Notes under the pieces: model-generated
The model's input: only the letters and a program-made list of their open reading frames with translations
The model's database searches: none
Told to the model about the DNA's origin: nothing
Assembly: GCA_963748095.1 (NCBI GenBank)
Contig: CAVVIO010000069.1
Span: 105,244 to 169,243 of the forward strand
Source of the DNA: CAVVIO01 sp963748095
GTDB lineage: Bacteria > Bacteroidota > Bacteroidia > Bacteroidales > UBA10428
Length of the DNA: 64,000 nucleotides
Direction: 5' to 3'
Shown here: positions 35,287 to 44,325 of the stretch, in pieces
Layout of the letters: every line of letters starts with the position of its first letter
How positions within the stretch are numbered: position 1 is the stretch's first letter
Made by a program: the position numbers and the translations under genes

Positions 35287-36210
35287 ATGAAACGCAGAGA
35301 GTTTATTCAGAAGTCTGTAGGGGCCGGATTAATGACAGGTGCGGCATTGAGTTTCGGAAGTGTTGGCAATTTACTAGCAAATACATCTTCTGTGCCTGAT
35401 TTACCTTACGATATGGTAGCAATCAAAGGTGGTGAGCCAGAGGCGATGTTTGATAAGGCTATTGCTTCGCTAGGGGGTATGTCGAAGTTTGTAAAAAAGA
35501 ACCAGACGGTTGTGGTAAAACCAAATATCGGATGGGACGCTTCACCGGAACGTGCAGCCAATACCAATCCCAAACTGATTGCCCGGATTATTGAACATTG
35601 TTTTCGTGCCGGCGCAAAAGAAGTATATGCATTTGATAATACATGTAATGAATGGACCCGTTGTTATAAAAACAGTGGCATAGAGAGCGCCGTAAAATCA
35701 GCCGGTGGTAAAATGGTTCCCGGAAATACTCAGAATTATTATCAGCAGGTTGAATTGAAAAACGGAAAGAGTCTTAAAACAACAAAAATTCATGAATTAA
35801 TTCTGAGCTCGGATGTTTTTATCAATGTTCCTGTTCTTAAGAATCATGGTGGTGCTACTCTTACCGTAGCCATGAAAAATCTGATGGGTATCGTTTGGGA
35901 CAGGAAATATTATCACGACCATGATCTGCAACAATGTATAGCCGATTTTGCTGCTTTCCGCAAACCCGACCTGAATATTGTGGATGCATACCGGGTAATG
36001 AAGCGCAATGGGCCCCGTGGGGTTTCGGTAGCTGATATTACTACTATGAAATACCAGCTTATAAGTCCGGATATTGTGGCCATTGATACAGCAGCCGCCA
36101 AGGTTTTCGGAATACAGCCCCAACAAGTCAGACATATTGCGCTTGCGGAGGCCGAGGGAGCAGGAACAAGTAACCTGGATAGTTTGAGAATTAACAGGCT
36201 TACGATATAA
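35287..36210 (+). CDS. DUF362 domain protein with Tat-type signal
   Basis: A 307-residue protein starting MKRREFIQKS, a twin-arginine motif followed by a hydrophobic stretch (AGLMTGAALSFGSVGNLLA), so export in folded form is likely. The mature part carries DUF362 features: VVVKPNIGWDASPERAANTNPKLIARIIEHCFRAGAKEVYAFDNT, INVPVLKNHGGATLTVAMKNLMG and DIVAIDTAAAKVFG. DUF362 proteins are often iron-sulfur associated, but this one has few Cys; the Fe-S clusters are in the next gene. The pair overlaps in function with a 5-nt gap to the polyferredoxin, suggesting a redox complex at the outer face of the inner membrane. Substrate unknown. Confidence 0.85.
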   Translation: MKRREFIQKSVGAGLMTGAALSFGSVGNLLANTSSVPDLPYDMVAIKGGEPEAMFDKAIASLGGMSKFVKKNQTVVVKPNIGWDASPERAANTNPKLIARIIEHCFRAGAKEVYAFDNTCNEWTRCYKNSGIESAVKSAGGKMVPGNTQNYYQQVELKNGKSLKTTKIHELILSSDVFINVPVLKNHGGATLTVAMKNLMGIVWDRKYYHDHDLQQCIADFAAFRKPDLNIVDAYRVMKRNGPRGVSVADITTMKYQLISPDIVAIDTAAAKVFGIQPQQVRHIALAEAEGAGTSNLDSLRINRLTI

Positions 36211-36215
36211 TAATT

Positions 36216-37790
36216 ATGGGAAACCGGTGGTTAAAAATTCTTAGAGTAATCATTTCTTTGATTTTTCTTGTATTGACTGCACTTCTGTTTCTCGATTTCA
36301 GGGGGATATTTCCTACTACTTTCCACCGAAGTGTTTTATTCATGCAGTTTGTACCTTCATTGCTGAAGTTTATTCATGTACTTGAATTTGCTGCAATTGG
36401 TTTTGTTGTGGTTACCCTGCTGACATTGTTGTTCGGACGTGTATATTGTTCTACTATTTGTCCATTCGGGATTCTGCAGGATGTAATATCCTTTATTGCA
36501 CGAAAATTTAAAAAAAAGAAACGTTACAAATATTCAAAACCACATTCTGTTTTACGTTACACACTACTTGTCCTGCCAGTATTATTATTGATATTCGGTA
36601 GTGTATACCTTGTAAACCTTCTTGATCCGTACAGTAATTTCGGAAGGATTTTTTCTGATCTTTTCAGGCCGTTGGCTATTGGAATAAATAATCTGGCAGC
36701 CAATCTGTTTCAAAAAATTAATGTTTATGCTGTATATCCTGTTGAAATAAAAAGTATAAACATTGCAACACTTTGGTTTCCAATGGCTGTATTGGTATTA
36801 GTGGTTTGGATGGCTGCTTTTCATGGTCGGTTATATTGTAATACCATTTGTCCGGTAGGTACATTACTTGGTTTGTTATCTAAAATTTCCATATTTAGAA
36901 TTAAACTGGATAATATCAGTTGTACAAAATGTGGAAAATGTGCAGTAGTCTGTAAATCAAACTGTATTAATGTTAAAGAACTGGATGTGGATTTTTCACG
37001 ATGCGTGGGATGCTTTAATTGTATGAAAGAATGTCCTTCTAATAGCATTAATTACAAAATTACAGGAAAGCAAAAACTGGTTATGGCCCCGGTTACATCG
37101 ACGAATGCGGGCAAAAGGGAATTTCTTACAAAAACATTATTTTATGGGATTGGCCTGATAGGTTTATCGAAAGTAGTGAAGGCCCAACACAAACCGGTAG
37201 GGGATAGTGAATTAAAATTATTACCGATTAATAAAAAATACCCTGTTTCACCTCCTGGATCAATCAGCATAGAACATTTCAAAGATAAATGTACAGCCTG
37301 TCATTTATGCGTAAGTGCATGTCCTACACAGGTATTACAGCCATCTTTTCTGGAATATGGATTCACGGGAATGATGCAGCCAAGAATGGATTTTCATGTG
37401 GATTATTGCAATTACGAATGCACCATTTGTAGTCAAGTATGTCCGACAGGTGCCATATTACCTTTAACAAAAGAAGCTAAAAAATTAACCCAGATTGGCA
37501 AGGTACATTTTATTAAACACAATTGTGTAGTCTATACTGACAATACAGCCTGCGGTTCGTGTTCCGAGCATTGTCCTACCCAGGCAGTACGTATGGTACC
37601 TTATGAAGGCGATCTTACTATCCCGGAAATTAACCCGGATACCTGTGTGGGTTGTGGTGCTTGTGAAAATGCCTGTCCGGTAAGACCCTACAGGGCAATA
37701 TACGTAGATGGCAATCCGGAACACCTGGTAGCCGAAAAACCAAAAGAAGAGAAGATTGAGGAAAAGGCTACTGAGGAATTTCCTTTTTAA
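36216..37790 (+). CDS. NapH/CcoG-like membrane polyferredoxin
   Basis: A 524-residue protein with about four to five N-terminal membrane helices. Two NapH-type loops, YCSTICPFGILQDV and YCNTICPVGTLLG, sit at the ends of helices. Ferredoxin-like motifs follow: CTKCGKCAVVCKSNC, CVGCFNCMKECPS, CTACHLCVSACPT, CTICSQVCPTG, CGSCSEHCPT and CVGCGACENACPV, so five or more [4Fe-4S] clusters are possible. A Tat-like KREFLTKTLFYGIGLIGLSK stretch lies between the two halves near residue 303, suggesting two fused units: a membrane NapH part and an exported ferredoxin part. With the DUF362 protein it should move electrons across or along the inner membrane. Partner and physiological role are not shown here. 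Confidence 0.88.
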   Translation: MGNRWLKILRVIISLIFLVLTALLFLDFRGIFPTTFHRSVLFMQFVPSLLKFIHVLEFAAIGFVVVTLLTLLFGRVYCSTICPFGILQDVISFIARKFKKKKRYKYSKPHSVLRYTLLVLPVLLLIFGSVYLVNLLDPYSNFGRIFSDLFRPLAIGINNLAANLFQKINVYAVYPVEIKSINIATLWFPMAVLVLVVWMAAFHGRLYCNTICPVGTLLGLLSKISIFRIKLDNISCTKCGKCAVVCKSNCINVKELDVDFSRCVGCFNCMKECPSNSINYKITGKQKLVMAPVTSTNAGKREFLTKTLFYGIGLIGLSKVVKAQHKPVGDSELKLLPINKKYPVSPPGSISIEHFKDKCTACHLCVSACPTQVLQPSFLEYGFTGMMQPRMDFHVDYCNYECTICSQVCPTGAILPLTKEAKKLTQIGKVHFIKHNCVVYTDNTACGSCSEHCPTQAVRMVPYEGDLTIPEINPDTCVGCGACENACPVRPYRAIYVDGNPEHLVAEKPKEEKIEEKATEEFPF

Positions 37791-37824
37791 TAAATCGTTA
37801 CTTATTCTCTAATCTGAAAATATT

Positions 37825-37862
37825 AAAAAAAAAGCCAGTCTGATTTCAGACTGGCTTTTTTT
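37825..37862. terminator. Bidirectional terminator between the polyferredoxin and lepB genes
   Basis: A run, then AAGCCAGTCTGA (37,831-37,842), 3-4 nt loop, TCAGACTGGCTT (37,846-37,857) and a T7 run. Stops both the rightward polyferredoxin transcript and the leftward lepB operon. Confidence 0.92.
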
Positions 37863-37910
37863 GTTATTCAATGCCTTTTTATTATTAGCTTAATAATTAA
37901 TTGATAGAAA

Positions 37911-39302
37911 TCAATGAATCACTTTAAACATTCTGTTCAGCCGTATTTTTCCTAAAAACTTTTTGTTTTTATTAAGAGAAAGCCAGATGAACTTGGGTTT
38001 TCCTACCACATGGTCTTCAGGCACAAATCCCCAGTAACGTGAGTCGAGGCTGTTGTTCCGGTTATCACCCATCATCCAGTAGTAATTCATCTTAAAAGTA
38101 TATTGTGCGGCCTCTTTACCATTGATATAAATCTTGCCGTTTTCAATCCTCAGATCGTTGTGTTCGTAATGTCCGATGATCCTTTTATAAAGGACGATAT
38201 TAATTGTATCAATATCAATGGTTACACCTTTTTTGGGGATGTATAACGGGCCGAAATTATCGAGGTTCCATGGGTAATCAGGTGAATGAGGGAAAATGGA
38301 ATATTCATATACTCCTTTTGGTTGGATATAGCGATCAACATTTACTACATTCTTAAATTCTTTGATCTTTTCAACATTGGCGGCCGTCAATGGAACTTCC
38401 ATAAATGCATATCCAAGTCCCCAGTGTATATCGCTTTCATATATCCCCAATTTTTCCAGGTTAAGGGGATTGATCCTGGTTCCATTCGTGTTTACCCTGT
38501 ACTTATATTGTAGCCCGGGAATTTCTTTCTGGGGCTTCCCGTTTGTGTAAACTTTACCGTTGACAATTTCAAGGGTGTCGCCTGCAACAGCCACACACCT
38601 TTTAACGTAATTATCCTCCTTGTCGACAGGACGTACAACAATATGATAAGTATTCCATACATAATTACGCGCTATAGTATGGTATACTTTATCGGATTTT
38701 ACAGGTTCCTTGTTTTGTTCATCGCGTAATTTCAGTTGCATGGCAATATCGCGAATGATGGAATAATAACTAGCATTTGTTCTCTCGAGACAAACAGTAT
38801 CGCCTGCGGGGAAATTAAAAACTACTGCATCATCGCGATGTACATGGCTAAAACCTTTAAGCCGTTTGTAGGGAAATTTAATCCAGTCGAGATATGATTT
38901 TGTTGATTTTGTAAAAGGTAAGGTGTTCTGCTTAAACGGGAAGGACAGGGGCGTATTCGGTAAACGCGGGCCATAAGCTACTTTACTGACATACAAGTGA
39001 TCTCCTATTAATAATGATTTTTCCATAGATCCTGAGGGGATCTTGTAATTCTGGAAAAGAAAAATATTGATAATTGTAACTGCTATTACAGCGAAAATCA
39101 GGGCATCAAGCCATTCAATAATTGTGCTGTTTTTTCCTTCTCTTTTTTTCCAGAAGGCCCAGTTAATCCTTTTGGTTATATAAATATCGAAAATAATTCC
39201 TAAACCCAGCAGAAACCAATAATTATCGAGCCATATCACCCAAAGGGTATAGATAATTGCGGCAATGCCAAACTTTATATAATCATTTTTTAAGAATTTC
39301 AC
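37911..39302 (-). CDS. lepB: Signal peptidase I, tandem copy 1 (GTG start)
   Basis: A 463-residue type I signal peptidase with three to four N-terminal hydrophobic segments. Catalytic Ser is in IPSGSMEKSLLIGDHLYVSK and catalytic Lys in NYVKRCVAVAGD. The conserved box E is GDNRNNSLDSRYWGFVPEDHVVG. A large insert between the boxes is typical of Bacteroidetes LepB. It is about 90 percent identical by eye to the adjacent copy 2. GTG start at 39,302 lines up with the ATG of copy 2. Last gene of the dapB-lepB3-lepB2-lepB1 run. Confidence 0.95.
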   Translation of the reverse strand: MKFLKNDYIKFGIAAIIYTLWVIWLDNYWFLLGLGIIFDIYITKRINWAFWKKREGKNSTIIEWLDALIFAVIAVTIINIFLFQNYKIPSGSMEKSLLIGDHLYVSKVAYGPRLPNTPLSFPFKQNTLPFTKSTKSYLDWIKFPYKRLKGFSHVHRDDAVVFNFPAGDTVCLERTNASYYSIIRDIAMQLKLRDEQNKEPVKSDKVYHTIARNYVWNTYHIVVRPVDKEDNYVKRCVAVAGDTLEIVNGKVYTNGKPQKEIPGLQYKYRVNTNGTRINPLNLEKLGIYESDIHWGLGYAFMEVPLTAANVEKIKEFKNVVNVDRYIQPKGVYEYSIFPHSPDYPWNLDNFGPLYIPKKGVTIDIDTINIVLYKRIIGHYEHNDLRIENGKIYINGKEAAQYTFKMNYYWMMGDNRNNSLDSRYWGFVPEDHVVGKPKFIWLSLNKNKKFLGKIRLNRMFKVIH

Positions 39303-39366
39303 GTTAAAATGAATTTGATAAAACGAATGACTTTATATCATGTAATTTAAAATACAGAACAAATCA

Positions 39367-40758
39367 TTAGTGTATTACCTTAAACATTCTGTTCAGCCGT
39401 ATTTTTCCTAAAAACTTTTTGTTTTTATTAAGAGAAAGCCAGATGAACTTGGGTTTTCCTACCACATGGTCTTCAGGTACAAATCCCCAGTAACGTGAAT
39501 CGAGACTGCTGTGCCGGTTATCACCCATCATCCAGTAGTAATTCATTTTAAAAGTATATTGAGTAGCTTCCTTACCGTTGATATAGATTTTACCATTTTC
39601 AATCTTCAGATCGTTGTGTTCGTAATGGCCGATGATCCTTTTATAAAGGACGATATTCGTAGTGTCTATGTCGATAGTTACTCCCTTTTTGGGAATATAT
39701 AACGGGCCGAAATTATCGAGATTCCATGGATAATCAGGTGAATGAGGGAAAATTGAATATTCATATACTCCTTTTGGCTGGATATAACGATCAACATTTA
39801 CTACATTTTTAAATTCTTTGATCTTTTCAACATTGGCAGCAGTTAATGGAACTTCCATAAATGCATATCCAAGTCCCCAGTGTATATCGCTTTCATATAT
39901 CCCCATTTTTTCCAGGTTAAGGGGATTGATCCTGGTTCCATTCGTGTTTACCCTGTACATATATTGTAACCCTGGAATTTCTCTCTGGGGCTTCCCGTTT
40001 GTGTAAACTTTACCGTTGACAATTTCAAGGGTGTCACCTGCAATAGCTACACATCTTTTAATGTAATTATCCTCCTTGTCGACGGGACGCACAACTATAT
40101 GATAGGTATTCCATACATCATTACGTGCTATAGTGCGGTATACTTTATCGGATTTTACGGGTTCTTTGTTTTGTTCATCGCGTGATTTCAGTTGCATAGC
40201 AATGTCGCGGATGATCGAATAATAACTAACATTTGTTCTTTCGAGGCATACAGTATCGCCTGCGGGGAAATTAAAAACCACTACATCATCGCGTTTAACA
40301 TGTCCAAAACCTTTCAGCCGTTTATAAGGTAATTCTATCCAGTCGAGATATGATTTTGTTGATTTTGTAAGAGGCAAGGTGTTCTGGGCAAACGGAAAGG
40401 ACAGGGGCGTGTTGGGTAACCGCGGACCGTAAGCAACCTTGCTAACATACAAGTGATCTCCAATTAACAGTGATTTCTCCATCGATCCGGTTGGGATCTT
40501 GTAATTCTGGAAAAGAAAAATATTGATGATTGTAACTGCTATTACGGCGAAAATCAGTGCATCGAGCCATTCTACAATTGTGCTGTTTTTGCCTTCTCTT
40601 TTTTTCCAGAAGGTCCAGTTAATCTTTTTGGTTATATAAATATCGAAAATAATTCCCAAACCCAAAAGAAACCAATAATTATCGAGCCATATCACCCAAA
40701 GGGTATAGATAATTGCGGCAATGCCAAACTTTACATAATCGTTTTTTATAAACTTCAT
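39367..40758 (-). CDS. lepB: Signal peptidase I, tandem copy 2
   Basis: A 463-residue near twin of copy 1 with the same length throughout, the Ser in IPTGSMEKSLLIGDHLYVSK and the Lys in NYIKRCVAIAGD, and GDNRHSSLDSRYWGFVP. Differences are scattered and mostly conservative or synonymous (for example RKRINWAF vs KKINWTF at about 46-51), showing a real, fairly recent gene duplication rather than an assembly duplicate. ATG start at 40,758, 30 nt behind copy 3. It cleaves Sec and Tat signal peptides at the inner membrane. Confidence 0.95.
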   Translation of the reverse strand: MKFIKNDYVKFGIAAIIYTLWVIWLDNYWFLLGLGIIFDIYITKKINWTFWKKREGKNSTIVEWLDALIFAVIAVTIINIFLFQNYKIPTGSMEKSLLIGDHLYVSKVAYGPRLPNTPLSFPFAQNTLPLTKSTKSYLDWIELPYKRLKGFGHVKRDDVVVFNFPAGDTVCLERTNVSYYSIIRDIAMQLKSRDEQNKEPVKSDKVYRTIARNDVWNTYHIVVRPVDKEDNYIKRCVAIAGDTLEIVNGKVYTNGKPQREIPGLQYMYRVNTNGTRINPLNLEKMGIYESDIHWGLGYAFMEVPLTAANVEKIKEFKNVVNVDRYIQPKGVYEYSIFPHSPDYPWNLDNFGPLYIPKKGVTIDIDTTNIVLYKRIIGHYEHNDLKIENGKIYINGKEATQYTFKMNYYWMMGDNRHSSLDSRYWGFVPEDHVVGKPKFIWLSLNKNKKFLGKIRLNRMFKVIH

Positions 40759-40788
40759 TTTTTAACGAATTTGATGAAAATTTTTTTT

Positions 40789-42130
40789 TCAGCGGATGAA
40801 TTTAAACATTTTATTCCATCTAATATTCCTAAATGGCTTTTTATTTTTATCAAGCGAGAGCCATACAAAAAAGGCTTTCCCTATGATATGATTCTCGGGT
40901 ACAAAGCCCCAGTATCTTGAATCATTCGAGTTATGGCGATTATCACCCATCATAAAATAATAATCCATTTTGAAAGTATAAGTTTGCGACGGTTCATCAT
41001 TAATGAATATACTGTCTCCTTTCAAAACCAGCTTGTTTTTCTCATAAACACTTATAATTCTTTTATACAACGGTAGATTTTCTATTGTAAGATCGACAGT
41101 AGCATTTTTTTTAGGCACGATAACCGGCCCGAAATTATCTTCGGTCCATGAATATTGTTTGCTAAATGGGAAGATCAGATAGTTGGAAAAAGTAGGGTCA
41201 ATATTTTCATATCGTCTGATTGCCTTGAAAACGTTGCTGTCCCTTATTGCCACATAATTTCCCCGGGTAAGGGGTGCTTCGTAAATGGAATTGTAATTGT
41301 TAAAATTAATATCATATAAGGATATATGGTATTTCTTAAAAATTGCTGTATCGTGCTTATCACCTTCTGCTTTGATAAAATAATTATATTGGGCATTTTC
41401 CGGAATTCTTTCTCTGATGTGATTGATATATGCTACACCATGAATTATTTGTATCGTATCTCCGGGTATACCTATACATCTTTTTACATAATTGTCCCTT
41501 TTATCAATAGGTCTGACAAGTATTCTGTGGTTATTAAGTATAAAATTGCGGCCATATTGCCTTACAAGGCTGTAATAACTTTTATCAGGAACATCACGAG
41601 CAATGGTATCCCCTTCGGGGAAGTTAAATACCACCACATCACCCTGTTTTATTTTTGAAAACCCTGCCAGTCTCCTGTAAGGTATTTTTAGCCATTCCAC
41701 GTACGATTTCATAGATTTTGTAAATGGCAATGCATTGTGGGCAAAAGGGAGGGAGAGGGGCGTCATTGGTAACCGGGGGCCATAATTTATTTTACTTACG
41801 AAAATATAATCACCTACGAGCAATGTTTTTTCCATAGATGAGGTGGGAATGGTGTAAGCTTCTATCACGAAAATACGCAACATAAATGCAGCTATAATTG
41901 CACTGATTGTGGCATCAAGAAAGTCGGCCCGCATAGCTTTGCCTTTCTCCTTTTTTGCGACGTTTTTTCCAGAATGTCCAGTTAACAATATGTGTAATGT
42001 GAAAATCAAATAATATAATTAATCCCAGAAAGAACCAGTTATTTTTCACCCAAAGCACCCAGAGTGAATAAATTGCCGAGGTGATTAAAAACCGGAAAAA
42101 TGAAGTCTTTGTAAATTCTTTCAGGGTCAA
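40789..42130 (-). pseudogene. lepB: Signal peptidase I, tandem copy 3, frameshifted
   Basis: Two frames form a diverged third LepB of about 446 residues. The N-terminal part (from a TTG at 42,130) reads FFRFLITSAIYSLWVLWVKNNWF and NWTFWKKRRKK, aligning with the N-termini of the other two copies. The rest is in another frame: AMRADFLDATISAIIAAFMLRIFVIEAYTIPTSSMEKTLLVGDY, with the catalytic Lys in NYVKRCIGIPGD and box E GDNRHNSNDSRYWGFVP. One A too many in an A6 run at 41,951-41,956 explains the break. All catalytic motifs are intact, so it would be active if the indel is an error. It follows dapB by 11 nt. Confidence 0.9.
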
Positions 42131-42141
42131 GGGAGTGGAGT

Positions 42142-42858
42142 TTATAATTTTAACAAATCATTCATAGTGAAAACACCTTTTTTGTTATAAAGAAATTCAG
42201 CGGCCATAACAGCTCCCAGGGCTAAACCTTTACGGTTTTTGGCTGAATGCCGGATCTCTATCGTATCTACCGGGGAATCGTAGGTAATAGTATGTATGCC
42301 GGGTATGTTATCTTCGCGAATTGCTTTTATTTTAATAGAATCTTTATCGCCGGCTTTATCCAGTTCCCACTTTGATTTTCGTTTAAGATTGGAAATAATG
42401 TCCTGGGCAAGACTGATTGCCGTACCACTTGGGGCATCCAGTTTCTGTGTATGATGAATTTCTTCAATATCAACATCATAGTTTTCAAAAACATCCATTA
42501 AACTGGCCAGGTGTTTGTTGAGTTGAAAAAACAGGTTTACGCCGAGACTGTAATTCGAAGCATAGAAGAACGCCTGATCCTTTTCCTTACAGATCTTTAT
42601 GATTTCCTCAAATTTATCCAACCAGCCTGTAGTTCCAGAGACAATAGGGGTATTGGCATCAAAACAGGTAAGAATATTATTAAAAGCACTGTCAGGAGTA
42701 GAAAAGTCGATAGCCACATCGGTTTTCGACAGGTTTTCCTTATTCAGATCCGACTTATTGGTGATATCAATGATCAGTTCTACGGAATGCATCCGTTCAA
42801 TGGCTGTTTTTTCAATTTCCCTACCCATTTTGCCATAACCTAAAATTGCAATACGCAT
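42142..42858 (-). CDS. dapB: 4-hydroxy-tetrahydrodipicolinate reductase
   Basis: A 238-residue NAD(P)H-dependent reductase of the lysine/diaminopimelate pathway. Dinucleotide-binding motif AILGYGKMGREIE at the start, VAIDFSTPDS and SGTTGW mid-way, the substrate loop EIHHTQKLDAPSGTAISLA with catalytic His/Lys, and C-terminal EIRHSAKNRKGLALGA. It is the short form typical of Bacteroidetes. First gene of the dapB-lepB operon; a -33 TTTG and near-consensus -7 TATCTTTA upstream (about 42,902-42,937) are a possible promoter. Confidence 0.95.
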   Translation of the reverse strand: MRIAILGYGKMGREIEKTAIERMHSVELIIDITNKSDLNKENLSKTDVAIDFSTPDSAFNNILTCFDANTPIVSGTTGWLDKFEEIIKICKEKDQAFFYASNYSLGVNLFFQLNKHLASLMDVFENYDVDIEEIHHTQKLDAPSGTAISLAQDIISNLKRKSKWELDKAGDKDSIKIKAIREDNIPGIHTITYDSPVDTIEIRHSAKNRKGLALGAVMAAEFLYNKKGVFTMNDLLKL

Positions 42859-42999
42859 AATTTATATTGTATTAGATATTATTATAGATAAAACATCGGT
42901 AAAGATAACTCACTATTAAGTAATACAAAAACCTTCATAAGGGTTATCTTGCCAGATTAAATTCAATTTATTATAAAAATCAAGGTATTGAATATAGTA

Positions 43000-43032
43000 A
43001 AAAAAAAGGGAAATCATAGATGACTTCCCTTT
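43000..43032 (-). terminator. Intrinsic terminator downstream of rplT
   Basis: AAAGGGAAATCA (43,005-43,016) and TGACTTCCCTTT (43,021-43,032) pair with a single A-C mismatch and a 4-nt loop; the minus strand continues into a T run. Ends the thrS-infC-rpmI-rplT operon. Confidence 0.8.
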
Positions 43033-43052
43033 ATCAATATTAACTGAATGTA

Positions 43053-43397
43053 CTATTTTACGGCTTCCACCACTGCTTCGAAAGCCTTTGGGTGGTTCAT
43101 GGCCAGATCGGCAAGCGCTTTACGGTTTAGTTCGATGCCTTTCGTATTTAATTTTCCGATGAATTCGGAATATGACATTCCGTAAGGTCTTACACCGGCA
43201 TTGATACGTTGTATCCATAAAGCCCTGAAGTTGGCCTTCTTTTTCCTGCGGTCGCGGTAAGCGTATTGTAATCCTTTTTCGTATGAGTTTTTAGCTACGG
43301 TCCATACGTTTTTACGACTGCCGAAATAACCCTTTGTTTCCTTAAGGATCTTTTTTCTTCTTTGTTTTGATGCTACAGCATTAACTGATCTTGGCAT
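43053..43397 (-). CDS. rplT: 50S ribosomal protein L20
   Basis: A 114-residue basic protein starting PRSVNAVASKQRRKKILKETKGYFGSRKN and containing YAYRDRRKKKANFRALWIQRINA, the standard L20 sequence. It binds 23S rRNA early in 50S assembly. In many bacteria L20 also represses its own operon; no L20-binding leader is identified here. Last gene of the operon, followed by the terminator at 43,000-43,032. Confidence 0.98.
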   Translation of the reverse strand: MPRSVNAVASKQRRKKILKETKGYFGSRKNVWTVAKNSYEKGLQYAYRDRRKKKANFRALWIQRINAGVRPYGMSYSEFIGKLNTKGIELNRKALADLAMNHPKAFEAVVEAVK

Positions 43398-43492
43398 GAT
43401 AACATGATTTTTGAGTTGTTAGCGTTTCCTGTTACAGAACTCTTTGGGGCTAATTCACTCTGGTTAAAAACTAAATTAATTCTTAATAATAC

Positions 43493-43690
43493 TTACTTCA
43501 TAGCCAGTAATAACTTGGTGTTTTTTTCGTCTGTTTTATCAACAGTTCCGAAGTAACCAAGATTTCTTTTTCTTTTGGTCGATTTTTTAGTCAGGATATG
43601 ACTTTTGTAAGCATGTTTTCTTTTAATTTTTCCCGTTCCGGTGAGAGTGTACCTTTTTTTAGCACCGGAATTCGTCTTCATCTTTGGCAT
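43493..43690 (-). CDS. rpmI: 50S ribosomal protein L35
   Basis: A 65-residue, strongly basic protein beginning PKMKTNSGAKKRYTLTGTGKIKRKHAYKSH, the L35 signature. It sits between infC (35-nt gap) and rplT (95-nt gap), in the conserved infC-rpmI-rplT order. Confidence 0.97.
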   Translation of the reverse strand: MPKMKTNSGAKKRYTLTGTGKIKRKHAYKSHILTKKSTKRKRNLGYFGTVDKTDEKNTKLLLAMK

Positions 43691-43725
43691 CCTGTTTTTC
43701 TTTTATATTTATATATTTCGAAAAA

Positions 43726-44286
43726 TTACTTTTTACTGACTGGTTTAGGGGCCATGATCATGATCATTCTTTTTCCTTCGAGCCGGGGTAATTGTTCTAC
43801 TTTTCCCATTTCTTCGAGATCCTGAGCAAAACGCAGCAGCAATATTTCTCCATCTTCCTTGTATACAATTGAACGGCCTTTAAAAAATACATAAGACTTT
43901 ACTTTGGCACCGTCCTGAAGAAATTTTTGCGCATGTTTCAACTTAAAATTATAATCATGTTCGTCTGTATGCGGACCAAAACGAATTTCTTTTACCACAA
44001 CCTTGACTGTTTTAGCCTTTAGTTCTTTTTGTTTCTTTTTTTGCTGGTAAAGAAACTTTTGGTAATCAATTATCTTACAAACCGGCGGATCTGCATTTGG
44101 TGAAATCATCACCAGATCAAGTTCCAATTGATCCGCCATATTCAGAGCTTCCTGCAACGAATAAACCCCCGGATTATCTACATTATCTCCTACTAAACGT
44201 ATCTTACTTGCCCTGATAGCATTGTTAATGGCATGTTCGGGTTCATTTGTTCTTCTGAAATTCCTTTTAATATTTGGTCCTGCTAT
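43726..44286 (-). CDS. infC: Translation initiation factor IF-3, non-AUG (AUA) start
   Basis: The first in-frame ATG lies well inside the protein. Extending upstream gives AGPNIKRNFRRTNEPEHAIN and IRLVGDNVDNPGVYS before LQEALNMADQLELDLVMISPNADPPVCKIID, a complete IF-3 N-domain. The reading begins at ATA (44,286-44,284), nine nt behind a perfect AAGGAGG (44,302-44,296), giving 186 residues. E. coli infC likewise starts with a non-AUG codon (AUU), and IF-3 discriminates against such starts to repress its own synthesis; the same logic is inferred here. A second candidate, ATT five codons later, is too far from the SD. The C-domain ends LEGKRMIMIMAPKP. Confidence 0.92.
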   Translation of the reverse strand: MAGPNIKRNFRRTNEPEHAINNAIRASKIRLVGDNVDNPGVYSLQEALNMADQLELDLVMISPNADPPVCKIIDYQKFLYQQKKKQKELKAKTVKVVVKEIRFGPHTDEHDYNFKLKHAQKFLQDGAKVKSYVFFKGRSIVYKEDGEILLLRFAQDLEEMGKVEQLPRLEGKRMIMIMAPKPVSKK

Positions 44287-44295
44287 AGTTTGGGT

Positions 44296-44302
44296 CCTCC
44301 TT
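44296..44302 (-). promoter_or_regulatory. Ribosome binding site deciding the infC ATA start
   Basis: AAGGAGG on the minus strand, nine nt before the ATA at 44,286. One of the few perfect SD sequences in the window, consistent with the need to compensate for a poor start codon. Confidence 0.8.
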
Positions 44303-44325
44303 AATTTAATTAATACTCAATTACT

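Noticed and set aside
37911..40758. lepB copies 1 and 2 as an assembly duplication
   Set aside because: They differ at many scattered positions, including non-synonymous ones, and have different flanks; real paralogues are the better reading.
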